In this document: positions 33,401 through 41,917 of the stretch, in pieces
Layout of the letters: each line of letters opens with the position of its first letter
Numbering within the stretch: position 1 is the first letter of the stretch
Assembly: GCA_002118135.1 (NCBI GenBank)
Contig: BDIU01000432.1
Location: 1 to 41,917, forward strand
Reading direction: 5' to 3'
Source of the DNA: Trebouxia sp. TZW2008
Lineage: Eukaryota; Chlorophyta; Trebouxiophyceae; Trebouxiales; Trebouxiaceae
Length of the DNA: 41,917 nt
Notes under the pieces: model-generated
Database searches by the model: none
What the model was told of the DNA's origin: nothing
What the model saw: the letters and a program-made list of their open reading frames with translations, nothing else
Translations under genes and position numbers: made by a program

Positions 33401-34432
33401 CAAATCAACAGAGTTTTTGCACGTTTGCAATCTCTGATTGCAGGTGAGCATCTCACCTGGATTCTTCAGCACAAGACACCTATCTGAGGACTTGTCTGTG
33501 TTGTGGTGCTCAGCATGACTAAAACAACAGTGTGGTGTACAGCAACAACATTGATTCTGCACAATGTATGATGCACAAGAATACAAGCGACAGCAACAGT
33601 GATAGTATAGCCACGGTATCAGTAACAGTCTATGATAATGACACCAATAACAGTATGATTAGTCAAAATCATAATCCTTGTAACAATAATCATCATAACG
33701 AAAAAAAAGCAATCATCATTATCATAATATTCATCATCACAATACACATCATCTTCATCATCGTTATAGCAACAATAATCAGCACACTTAGCATGCATTG
33801 CTAGGTGTGTGTGGCACAATGGATGATGCATGTCCACCTGCAAGCTTGCTTTGTAGCAATGTTACAGCATGTACCTGATTCTGCTGGTGAAACTTGACCT
33901 ATTGTGGTTCCCTGATGTTTTATGGTGTTGTGTATGATACCAGGTGGGATTGTGAGCATTCAACAGCAAACCTGAGATGTTGCCATGTCATTGGCACACC
34001 TGTGCCAAATCTTGCATTCTGTGTATAATGACATAAGTTTGAGCAACTTGGCAATTTTTTGAGAATTGTGAAACCCCCTTGCTCCATGCAGAGCAGCATC
34101 GGAGCAGGACAGCTAACAACAAAGGCCCTGCGGAGCCGCATCATTGCTGTCATGCTGCAGCAGATTGCTATCATGAAGCAATGACAGCACACTCATGCAT
34201 GAAAGCTGAAGGCCTGACAGCACCAGAGCAGCTGTCCAACCAGACTGCAAAAGCACCCTTTCAAGATGCATGCAAGGCGTCTACAGCATCCTGCAAGATT
34301 ATGCCTTGCAAATGCATGCCAGCAGCGCCTCACACAGAAGATACAAATTTAACCTCAGCAACTGAACCTATCTGTGATACCAACCTGCCAGCAAGCAAAA
34401 GAGCCAAGCTAGACAATGCGGTGCCGCTGTAA
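30437..34432 (+). CDS. R2R3-MYB transcription factor, FOUR LIPS (MYB88/124) type
   Basis: Six exons phase perfectly: 30437-30520, 30687-30779, 31159-31227, 32005-32081, 32404-33443, 34092-34432, giving 567 aa. R2 (about residues 24-68) is DWSAEEDALLEKLIRQHGTK, AWVVCARHMGKWSSKQCRRR, WKTLL. R3 (about 76-119) is SWSPEEDELLLMAHAKHG, NRWTEISRMIGGRTDNAAKN, RYAVI. The ‘S-S-K-Q-C-R-R-R-W’ and ‘G-N-R-W-T-E-I’ patterns match the FLP clade of land plants, which controls cell-cycle genes and stomatal divisions; in an alga a cell-division role is inference. The long exon 5 carries an eight-residue repeat (CQDSTAVT), a polyQ tract, and a later ordered segment (HLWMDCVSSSLGANP, then a helical VLDERRRQTDP). 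The C-terminus has an NLS-like PASKRAKLD. TAA ends it. The 5' end is CG-rich. Confidence 0.93.
30960..31140. repeat. Imperfect ~45-bp tandem repeat in MYB intron 2
   Basis: Units containing GCAA-AATCAAAGC, CTGAC-ATCA and TTGGCAATATGCA recur three to four times. Similar but weaker duplication occurs in the next intron (about 31500-31690, AGATGCTGCAAA / GGCGCTGCAAAC units). They appear to be intron-only versions of the local duplication process. Confidence 0.7.
32600..32772 (+). repeat. 24-bp tandem repeat coding CQ(D/N)STAVT in the MYB protein
   Basis: About seven units of 24 bp (consensus TGCCAAGACAGTACAGCT and GTGACT) encode eight-residue repeats CQNSTAVT, CQDSTAVT, CDDRNAVA, CQDSTAVT, CQNSTAVT, CQDSKAVT, CQGSTAV. 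The frame is kept throughout. Ser/Thr- and Cys-rich linker of unknown role. Confidence 0.9.
33206..33235 (+). repeat. CAG run (polyGln) in the MYB protein
   Basis: Ten consecutive Gln codons, nearly all CAG, follow AAN in exon 5. A second polyQ tract in the window next to the one in the K+ channel. Confidence 0.9.
33655..33785. repeat. AT-rich ATC/AAT simple sequence in MYB intron 5
   Basis: Interrupted ATCATC, ATAATC and AATCAT units with an A8 run. A similar tract (TTACTATTG, ATTGTGATTATGATTGTG) ends intron 3 at about 31920-31995, just before the exon at 32005. Low-complexity sequence, no coding content. Confidence 0.8.
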
Positions 34433-35696
34433 GTGCGGGTAACGCAGGTATTGTGAAACCATCAGATGCATCCGAAAGACAGCCAGCTAGTTCAGTTGGC
34501 TTTTGAATGATTTGAAAGCTGAGGATGTTCTCAAAGACATCGATTGTCTTTGATGGTCATTTTATTTCCTAGTTAGTAAGAGCCAGTGTACAGCATTCAA
34601 GGAAGAAGAGCACAAGTCAGCAGCCACAGGAAGGCTTGATCCACAAGGAGGTGTTGCGAGTCTCTTGTCGTTCCTGGTAGATTTGACAGGTGAGAGGGCA
34701 TGAGTCTTCTTGTCACAGAACGGTCATGCTGGCTACATCACTTGAGCTGATGCATTGGTTGCATTGCGCATGCAAGATTGTGGTGAGTGATGTGCTACTA
34801 TATACATCTGCTGGTCCTTTGGGACAGGAGTTTGATGCAGACTGTACAGGAAACATTCTGCGTGAAAATTATGTCCCAAAGACCAGCAGATGTTGTCATC
34901 AGTCATGCACCACCCATGCTTGTCATGTCATCCAAAGGTCATCTGCACGGCAAACCCTGCATGAATGAGAACCCAGTAACACATTCACTCAGATCAGATT
35001 AGATGAGCATGTACTGAAGTGGAGCTGGTCAACTTTGCACACAGCTGTCTAGTGGGGATGGCGGCCCCGATGTCCAATGAACACAGCAGTTCTTGGTGTT
35101 GCTATTCCAGGCAGCTCATTTGCACATGTAGCGCTGACTTGAATGTAATCCAATCTGACAGAGCTGTATGATTGGCTTGCAGGTGGACCCTTTGAAAGTG
35201 ACAGAAGGGCAAGCAATGGTCACCTGGTTCATTGGATGATGCAATGCATCAAATTGCCACCATATATTGGGCAAAAGGCTCTGTCAAAGCTGTGACAACT
35301 CAGTCCTGCTGGCTGAAAATGTGTCCATTCTGCACTTGATGACCAGAATACAACGAAAACCTGTCAAGCTGTAGATCTGTTCTTTTGGGACTGTCATCCG
35401 GGATTGTTAACATCAGTCCAGTTTTTGTAACAATTTGTTTGCCTGGAACATCTTATGATTGCTGCATAGCGATAGACTGCTACCAAGTGGATGATGGTAT
35501 GTTTAAGCTGAATATGCATGCTGGTAACAGAACAACGTAGTGTATGTAATCATTCTGTATATACTATGGTTATCTGACTGGCCACCGACCGTTTGCTGTT
35601 ACTTACTTGCAGTGCGATGTGGCGTTGTGCATTCAGTGACTAGAACAAGAAATCTAGATATATATAATTAAATATTTTACACGAGACCATCAGCAC
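34433..35696. other. Intergenic stretch between MYB and tRNA-Val
   Basis: No gene is supported. It contains presumed MYB 3' UTR, one strong inverted repeat (34805-34892) and, directly before the tRNA, an AT-rich TATATATAATTAAATATTTT segment typical of the region upstream of nuclear tRNA genes. Confidence 0.55.
34805..34892. repeat. Inverted repeat with 20-nt arms and a 47-nt loop
   Basis: CATCTGCTGGTCCTTTGGGAC (34805-34825) faces GTCCCAAAGACCAGCAGATG (34873-34892). The arms pair completely apart from one extra base. A transcript would form a stable hairpin of small-RNA-precursor size. No neighbouring gene claims it. Confidence 0.8.
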
Positions 35697-35769
35697 GGTT
35701 TCTTGGTGTAGTTGGTTATCACGTGTGCCTCACACGCACAAGGTCGCCGGTTCGAACCCGGCAGAAACC
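35697..35769 (+). tRNA. tRNA-Val (anticodon CAC)
   Basis: A complete 73-nt cloverleaf. Acceptor GGTTTCT pairs with AGAAACC. The A box lies in TGGTGTAGTTGG. The anticodon arm TGTGC-CTCACAC-GCACA gives anticodon CAC, reading GUG valine codons. The T arm GCCGG-TTCGAAC-CCGGC is perfectly paired and holds the B box GGTTCGAACCC. There is no intron and CCA is not encoded (CAC-A follows). The sequence is close to eukaryotic nuclear tRNA-Val. Confidence 0.97.
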
Positions 35770-37059
35770 ACAAGCTGCACAAGCTTTTGGCATTCAGATA
35801 GCATACAGCAGATTTGTATCCCTGGATGCCCTTTTTGTTGCTCACTGCAGCACGGTCTGACAAGGAAATTCTGAGCGCTAGAATAGCATCAAGGGTGCAT
35901 GGTCTTCATTCAGTCGCACCTGGAATGCCCCGGGCCTCAGCTGCCGCCTGTGTGCTGTGTTGTCAATTGAAAGGGTTTTGCCCCAGAATTGGTAACGAAT
36001 CGACAACAGGTGCAAGCTGACTTTGCAACACCTGAAGATGAGCTGCTTTGTAGGAATACATACGCAACATGTATACACCCCATGGATACAAGCGGTTGCT
36101 CATATGCACAGCCAACAGGTTGCAGGCAAGTGCTGAACAATTTGCAATGTGTCAGATCTTGATGTTCCAACGAACAGAACGTCGTGGCCGCTGCACGCAT
36201 TGCACTCAGCAGGCCTCCCTTGATAGTGTCGGCCAGGTTTGCTGTGGCACATGCAATCCAAGATACTGTCAACATCCCTACCAGCACCTGCTGTGCTGCA
36301 AAAGCGATAGTCAGCAAAACATTTTGCAGTGCTGAGCTGGTGCGCTAAGTGCACCACAAATGTCAACACAGCATCAGAAATTTTCAATGGTGTTTGTTCA
36401 AACAAACAACGTCAATAGTGGACATGGCAAATTTAGTGTGGCAATATGTTTACCATTGGCTGTGATATCATGATCAGTGCTGACAATGTTGTCCTAGGTA
36501 CTGTCTACACAAGAGCAGGCCATGATCAGCATGGTCAGTGCTGAAGAGTAAAAGGAACGAGCCACAGCACAGCAACACTTGAAACCGGTAACAAGAACCT
36601 CAAATAAGATGTGAGCAAAGCTTGGACAGTTCAAACCATACTGCTTAGACTGTATAACACGCAGTCTGCTGCATGCAATATACGACTCCAATCTGAAGGC
36701 ATAACCTAGTCTATATTAAGAGTACAGCTACATCTCTGCAACTCATGACTGCAAACTTGTCTGACACAACAATTAAGCTTGATAGAAAAGTGCCAGCTGA
36801 CATCACAACTTACATGCATCTATGAATTGCAGGGATGCATCAGGTCCAATGACCTCATGTGCAAGGTCTAGGTGATTCAAGACACCTGATCAAGGCATCC
36901 TGGGCTGCTTCTGCGCACAGAGGCTGACTGTGATGCCTAGCAACAATGACTTTTCTTTCCCTTTTCTTTGCTGATGGCTGAGCCGCCGTTTGAATACTGC
37001 GCTGTTTGTGAAAGATGGCTGCAAGCGCATCAAAACATGAAGGATACAAGCCTGGCAGC
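35770..37059. other. Stretch without a firm gene; one weak minus-strand frame
   Basis: The only frame with some coding look is 35937-36317 on the minus strand (126 codons), reading SWIACATANLADTIKGGLLS then AMRAAATTFCSLEHQD. It has no recognisable domain, and its start and splice context are unclear. The rest probably includes CLC 3' untranslated sequence toward the right. Confidence 0.35.
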
Positions 37060-37460
37060 ATGACAGCTGTCCTGACCAATAATTGCCTTGCACACCTGAG
37101 CTTGAATTTGATCGCTGACACCATGCCTAGTTGGGGGCTTCAGCAGCATCAGATCTGACTCTGGTTGACCATAATCTTCTTCATCTTTCATGACAGCTGT
37201 CCTGACCAATGATCGTTTTGCATCCAACTGTTTTGCATCTTGGAGCTGGATATTGATTGCCTGACACCATCCCTAGATGAGAGTCCAGGCAACAGCAGAT
37301 CTGATCTTGGTAAACCATCCTCTTCTTCCGCGTTCATGACAGCTCTCATGACTGATGACCATTTTGCATCTTGGAGCTGGAAAGGTTATCGCTAATACCA
37401 TCTCTGAATGAGGGCTCAGGTAACAGCAGATCCGAGTTCGGCAAACCATCCTCATCTTCA
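37060..37460 (-). repeat. Three tandem copies of the CLC acidic C-terminal segment
   Basis: On the minus strand the last exon ends with DEDEDGLPNSDLLLPEPSF, then RDGISDNLSSSKMQNGHQS. Downstream copies read EEEDGLPRSDLLLPGLSSRD and DEEDYGQPESDLMLLKPPTR. Units are about 150-190 bp apart. Only the first is in the predicted protein; the others lie past the stop codon. Confidence 0.75.
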
Positions 37461-40400
37461 TCTTTGTCTTGGGTTCTCCAGCGTGGTGAGCGTGTGCCAA
37501 TTAAACTGCTGGCAGCATCGTCTGTATTGGGACCGCTATCAGCCTCAGGATCACTTGCCCAGGTAGTTGATAGGTTTCTCTGCATCATCAGTGCAACTTG
37601 TTTCAATTCACACTGAAACCAACAGAAGCATTTGCAGGCAGGCCACTGCTTCAAAATGCAGCAATCAGCATCAGGAGCACTTGTCCATGCAGCTGACATG
37701 TTCGTCTGCAACACCAGTGAAACGTGATCATTTGCTCATGTTGTGACAGAACATGCACCACGTGGTCATCATACACTGTTCGTGCACCGTCTGTGTTGGG
37801 ACCGCTGTCAGCAGCAGGATCGCCTGCCCATGTTTTTGATAGGTTCCTCTGCAACATCACCACAAATTCACCACACTATGCTTGACTTCTCCAACGCAGT
37901 GTGCATACACTAAGTAAAGTGCAAGCAGCGTTGTGTGTGTTGGGACCACTGACAGCATCAGGATCGCTTGCCCATGTTGTTGATAGGTTCATCTGCAACA
38001 CCAGAACACAGTCTTCATGCTAAAGCTGAGCAGCATAGCTCAGACTGTGAACAAGGTGCAAGTAAACTGCTAGCAGCATTGTCTGTGTCAGGACCGCAGT
38101 CAGCGTTAGAGTCACTTGGTCAGGTAGTTGATAGGTTCCTCTGCAGCATCAGTGTGAGCACTTTTGGGTGGAAAAAGTTGCAGGCTGCCCACCTGTTTTG
38201 AATCACGAGGCTTTGCAAAGGGTAAGGCAGAGCAACTCACAATGAGTTTGGCTGGCCAGGAGGTGACTGACTGCAGAGTGCCAGTGAAATGTGGCTTAAG
38301 CTACAGAGAATCAGCAAGGAGCGACGACTCTAGGTGATTGATATCAGACGACCATAAACACCAAGGTGTTTGGCAGTGAATGCGGCAGATGTGCTTACAA
38401 TGAAGTTAGCGGGCGAGCATGTGACTGGTTGTAGCAAAGCTGAACAGTCAGGGATACACCGTTCAGTGAAGTGAAGTGGTGTCTGAGGCAAGACGTATGC
38501 TGCAGGAGACAGGGCAGAGGGGCTTACAATGAGGTTGGCAGGCCAGGAGGTGACTGATTGCAGGGTCCCCGCCAAGCCATTAGGGGAGTCACTGTTGTTG
38601 GCTCCCTCCTGCTGCTCTGGCTTCTCTGCACTCACAACTTTGCCAGTCAGCCTTGTTTGCCCACTTGTCACTTGCCTGTTCACCGTATCAGCCACTCAAG
38701 CACTCACTTGATGAATCAGTTAGTCTATCAGCGAGTCAGGCATGCTAGAGAGGCGACAGACTTGCCCCAATATCACGCTGCCCAGCTTACAGAGGATAGA
38801 GCACAATGCATGTGCAACCCTTAACATGCTTGGCAGATGATGTCAGTTCCCAAGTGATTCGCGTGACACCAACGGCATGCAAATTCATTGCTGGACAATA
38901 AAGACAGCTGCCATGTATGATTGTATGAGGGCTGTGAGTATTGTGAAATCTGACAAAGGACTTGTGGTAGTACCTGCGCCAGCGAGGCCTAGGTCTTTGC
39001 GAGTGATGATGCCCACCACAAACCCTCGTGGCTCCACCACTGCCAGGTGGCGTAGTCCCAATGACTGGAAGATATGGTGAACCCTAGCCGCCACCGTCCG
39101 CCGCCTGCAGGGCAAAATTTGCACCATCACAGTATTCACTTGTTATATGGACACTGTATATAGAGGCATTGCCCTAGTGCTGCTTTGGTGCGCACAGTTT
39201 CATCTAAGACTAACTTGGTGTGAGAACAATGGGGACAAATGCAGCAAGCAAACAATGTACTTGCATACTGCTGCATTAGTGTTTCTAATTGTGCCTTAGG
39301 GGTTGTCACTGCTCCTGGATGGACCTGGCAGGATTTTGGGGACCTCAGACCTAGTGAGCATGTGCAATTCGATCTGGTTGTTGTAAGGGCTCACCTGACT
39401 TGGTCACCTGACAGCAAGAGCGCTATGTTCATGATAGTTGTAGGTCCAAGTAACGCGCATGGTTTCCACAGACAGCAACAACTCCTCAGAACACAGCTAC
39501 ATGTAGTGCAGAAGCGCACTGAACAGCAAGAGCCACCACATTTGTGAAGCATTGGAACTTTTCTACAGCCACAAAAGCCTGTACATTATGGCACTCTAGA
39601 CTTCAGAAAGGCAGCAACCTGCCAAATTTGCAGAATAGCTGTATGCACATAGAGTCTGACCTGACAGCAAGCGGCGCTACGTTCATGAACGGTCGTAGGT
39701 CCAGGTAAAGGCGCGTGGCTTCCACGGGCAGCAACACCACCTCATGCTCACTGGGCTTCACTTCATGCGCCCACTGTTCCTCTCTCTCTTGCTCTGCACC
39801 ACGCTTTGATCAGTACAAGCTACTTCTGGTGAAGTGCGGTGTCGTGCAACGTAATGTAAGATACGGCAATGGGCGTAAGGTGATGTATAGGGATGTCATG
39901 GCAAGATGTACGCTGAGGTCAGGTAGGGTAAGGTGAGTTCTGTAAGCCCCTTCTTACATGAAGCAGAGCAAACTTGTGTATACATAATTTGACGGGCTTA
40001 CCTGATGTGGTGGCTGCTTGGCCTTGTGACTCCTGCACGGGGTCTGTCATGCGTAAGCTGTCTATCACCTCAGGCCGAGATGCCAGGTTCCGCCTGCATG
40101 TCATGCCACTGAGCTTTAGCAGTAAATGACCAGGACTTCAACTGTAGTGATGCAGACTCTGTAATACTTGCATGTTGCGTACTGGATCATGGCCAGAAGT
40201 ACACTGCATCTGGGTCATCCACCTTGTGAAGTACCTATAATTGTGAATGACACATTGCATTTGGCAAAAGAAGATTCACTGGCTGAGCATCTGTGCAACT
40301 TATGCTGACGCCAGTGTGGACCACTGACTGCCCCAAGCATTTGCATCTATTGGTGCACTGTTGTCAGAAGAGTGTTCAAGTCAAAGAGCCATTTGCACCA

Positions 40401-41917
40401 GACACGCTTGACATCCGGGTGCTGAGCATCACAGTACATGGTCAATGAGCCTTCAGGGGCATGTGCAATCGCAGATTTGTGCATGCACATTGTGTAATGG
40501 GAGCGCATTTCGCTGCACCTCCAAACGCTGGCTGGGCATGTTCACACAGATTATGGAAAAAAGCAAATTTTGAGCAAAATGAGCTGTTAACTACCTGTGC
40601 ATATACCGCCTTCTGTAGTAGGAGCGCATCTGACTGTCAAGCTGCATCTCAAGACGCTGGCTGGGCATGTCCCCACTCAGCAGCCGCCCCTGCCCGTCTG
40701 TGAACACCTGGTTCTGTAGCAGCACCAGCACCTGGCTGCGCATGATCATGCCCTCCAACCTGTCCTGGAACGCTGACCCTGCCTCTATGTCACTGCATAC
40801 ACAACAGGGCATTAATTCTCATTATGTACGCCAAGTATGTGCCTGTTTGCAAAAGCACTTGCTGGCTGTGGAAAGATGATTTTGCAGCAGCACCAGCACC
40901 TGGCTTCGCATGATGATGCTTTCCAGCCGGTCCTGAATCGCTGATTCTGCCTCTACGTCACTGCACACACACCAGAACAGAGTGCTGTCAAGCACTCAAT
41001 GTGATCTGCTGTCCATGCCAGATCTGACACCGGCACCTGGCTGTGCAAGACCATGCCCTCCAACCAGTCCTGAAACAGTGAACCTGCCTCTATGTCACTG
41101 CAAACACGAACAGACAACAAGTTGTGAGTTGCATTTGCGATCTAAGGCTCTGTTGTGTGGTGCCTGGCTTTGTTGTGTGGTGCCTGTTTGTTGCTGTGAA
41201 CATCTGGTTCAGCAACAGCACCAGCACCTGGTTGCGCATGATCATGCCCTCTGACCTGTCCTGGAATTCTGGCCCTGCCTCTATGTCACTGCGAACACAC
41301 ACAGACGACAAGCTGTTGGTTGCATTTGCAATCAGAAGGTCGTTTGGAGATGCCTTGATGTTGCTGTGCACACCGTGAACAGCAGCAGCACCTGGCTGCG
41401 CATGATGATGCCCTGTCCTGGAACTCTGACCCTGCCTCTGTGTCACCGCACACACAAAACCAACAAGTCGTGAGTTGCATGTGCAGTCAGAAGCGTTGTT
41501 TTAGAATGTCTTGATGTTGCTGTGCACACTGGGAACAGCAGCAACACCTGGCTGCGCATGATGATGCCCTTGAGCTGCTTTTGAAATGCTGACCCTGCCT
41601 TTATATCACTGCACACACAAATACACATGCAGCTCATTGCAAACAGCTGGTTCTGCAACAGGAACAGCAACAGTGTGCATCAGACGCCTCTTCTGTCAGC
41701 AGCACTAGCACCCGGCTGCACTTGACCATGCCCTTTAATCGGGTTTGGAGCGCTGATCCTGTCTCTATGTCACTGCCCACAATCATTGTGAGCATCTCAC
41801 CAACTACAGGCCTGATTTCAGCATCAAAAGCTCATGGAATTACTGAGAATGCCAGTACAGGGGAGCCGGAAAGTCTTGATCAGGACATTTGCATGAGTCA
41901 CAGCTGTAGCAGTGTGA
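37346..41917 (-). CDS. CLC-type chloride channel/transporter, C-terminal part (CBS domains)
   Basis: The gene runs off the right edge, so only the cytosolic C-terminal part is seen. Exons on the minus strand, phases all consistent: 40792-40595, 40093-40002, 39793-39661, 39104-38974, one 26-nt microexon (38553-38528, 38424-38399 or 38266-38241), 37579-37346 (TGA). The first shows LEGMIMRSQVLVLLQNQVF, the CLC linker before the first CBS domain. Then RPEVIDSLRMTDP, LYLDLRPFMNVAPLAV, and the second CBS motif HIFQSLGLRHLAVVEP, FVVGIITRKDLGLAG. These match plant/algal CLC anion channels or H+ exchangers of plasma or organelle membranes. The tail is acidic and family-specific. Channel or exchanger type cannot be told because the membrane domain with the gating Glu is outside the window. 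Almost every exon has tandem duplicates. Confidence 0.88.
37504..38140 (-). repeat. Five tandem copies of the start of the CLC last exon
   Basis: Copies begin after TGCAG acceptors at 37579, 37705, 37848, 37992 and 38140 (minus strand), 126-148 bp apart. They read RNLSTTWASDPEADSGPNTD, TNMSAAWTSAPDADC, RNLSKTWAGDPAADSGPNTD, MNLSTTWASDPDAVSGPNTH, and RNLSTT-stop. The farthest copy has TGA for TGG. Splicing from the microexon (phase 0) could reach any copy, but only 37579 leads to the long acidic end. Confidence 0.9.
38241..38553 (-). repeat. Triplicated 26-nt microexon
   Basis: Three segments of exactly 26 nt (38553-38528, 38424-38399, 38266-38241) are each preceded by CAG and followed by GTAAGC, GTAAGC or GTGAGT. 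They encode VTSWPANLI, VTCSPANFI and VTSWPAKLI. Each enters in phase 1 and leaves in phase 0, exactly bridging the CBS2 exon (phase 1 out) and the last exon (phase 0 in). Two copies in series would break the frame. Confidence 0.85.
39406..39480 (-). repeat. Decayed duplicate of the pre-CBS2 exon
   Basis: This segment resembles the end of the exon at 39793-39661: GTTGCTG-CC-TGGAA, CGCG-TTAC-TGGACCTA, TTGCTGTCAG, here followed by GTGACC. Indels and stops make it non-coding. It lies between the real exon and the CBS2 exon. Confidence 0.75.
40495..40551 (-). repeat. Fragment of the 3' half of the pre-CBS1 exon
   Basis: On the plus strand, GGGAGCGCATTTCGCTG and AAACGCTGGCTGGGCATGTT repeat the part of the intact exon around 40617-40672. 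It has no counterpart of the donor or 5' half and is a dead duplicate. Confidence 0.7.
40595..41772 (-). repeat. Seven tandem copies of the CLC exon before CBS1
   Basis: Acceptor-bounded copies start at 40792, 40960, 41097, 41288, 41445, 41608 and 41772 (minus strand), 137-191 bp apart. Translations: SDIEAGSAFQDRLEGMIMRS, SDVEAESAIQDRLESIIMRS, SDIEAGSLFQDWLEGMVLHS, SDIEAGPEFQDRSEGMIMRN, DTEAGSEFQDRASSC (frame broken), SDIKAGSAFQKQLKGIIMRS, SDIETGSALQTRLKGMVKCS, most followed by QVLVLL. Only the first (198 nt, phase 2 to 2) extends to the full exon with a GT donor that joins the next exon. Confidence 0.92.

Overview
The window is nuclear DNA of a photosynthetic eukaryote, most likely a green alga (chlorophyte; I would guess a trebouxiophyte, but that is inference). 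The evidence is a two-Cab-motif ELIP/CBR-type LHC-like protein, a plant-type FLP-like R2R3-MYB, plant-type K+ and CLC channels, spliceosomal introns everywhere, and one nuclear tRNA-Val gene. Exons are short (26-360 nt, one of 1,040 nt), introns have GT-AG or occasionally GC-AG ends, and the standard genetic code fits.

Layout. 0.29-1.44 kb is a repeat island: a TRIM-like array of three short LTRs with a tRNA-like segment, then a decayed LINE endonuclease fragment (-). 1.7-8.4 kb: TAF6, a TFIID subunit (+). 8.8-9.8 kb: an ELIP-type stress light-harvesting protein (+). 9.8-12.0 kb: no convincing gene. 12.0-14.4 kb: a protein kinase (-), sharing a 312-bp divergent promoter with a hypothetical charged/coiled-coil protein (+, 14.76 to about 17.2 kb or further). 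18.9-28.5 kb: a voltage-gated K+ channel with S1-S6, a TVGYGD pore, a C-linker, a cyclic-nucleotide-binding-like domain and a long repetitive polyQ tail (+). 30.4-34.4 kb: an R2R3-MYB of the FOUR LIPS (MYB88/124) type (+), spliced completely here to 567 aa. 35.70 kb: tRNA-Val(CAC) (+). 37.3 kb to the right edge: the C-terminal half of a CLC chloride channel/transporter (-), whose membrane part lies beyond the window.

The striking feature is shared by unrelated genes. Segments of about 125-220 bp carrying one exon with its splice sites are tandemly duplicated, again and again, inside the introns of TAF6 (3 copies of an exon end), the K+ channel (S4-S5 linker x3, S6 fragments x3 or more, C-linker x2, CNBD exon x3, tail exon x8) and the CLC gene (pre-CBS1 exon x7 plus a fragment, pre-CBS2 exon x2, a 26-nt microexon x3, tail exon x5, acidic tail x3). 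Some copies are intact and phase-compatible, so they could be alternative exons; others have stops or lost splice sites. Smaller in-frame tandem duplications (21-156 bp) also sit inside coding exons and even in the dead LINE. I regard this serial exon duplication as the most unusual thing here.

A second window-wide pattern is compositional: gene bodies are poor in CG dinucleotides and rich in TG/CA, while the 5' ends of the ELIP, kinase/hypothetical, K+ channel and MYB genes are CG-rich, like CpG islands. The genes do not form a functional pathway; they are independent housekeeping, regulatory, transport and stress genes.
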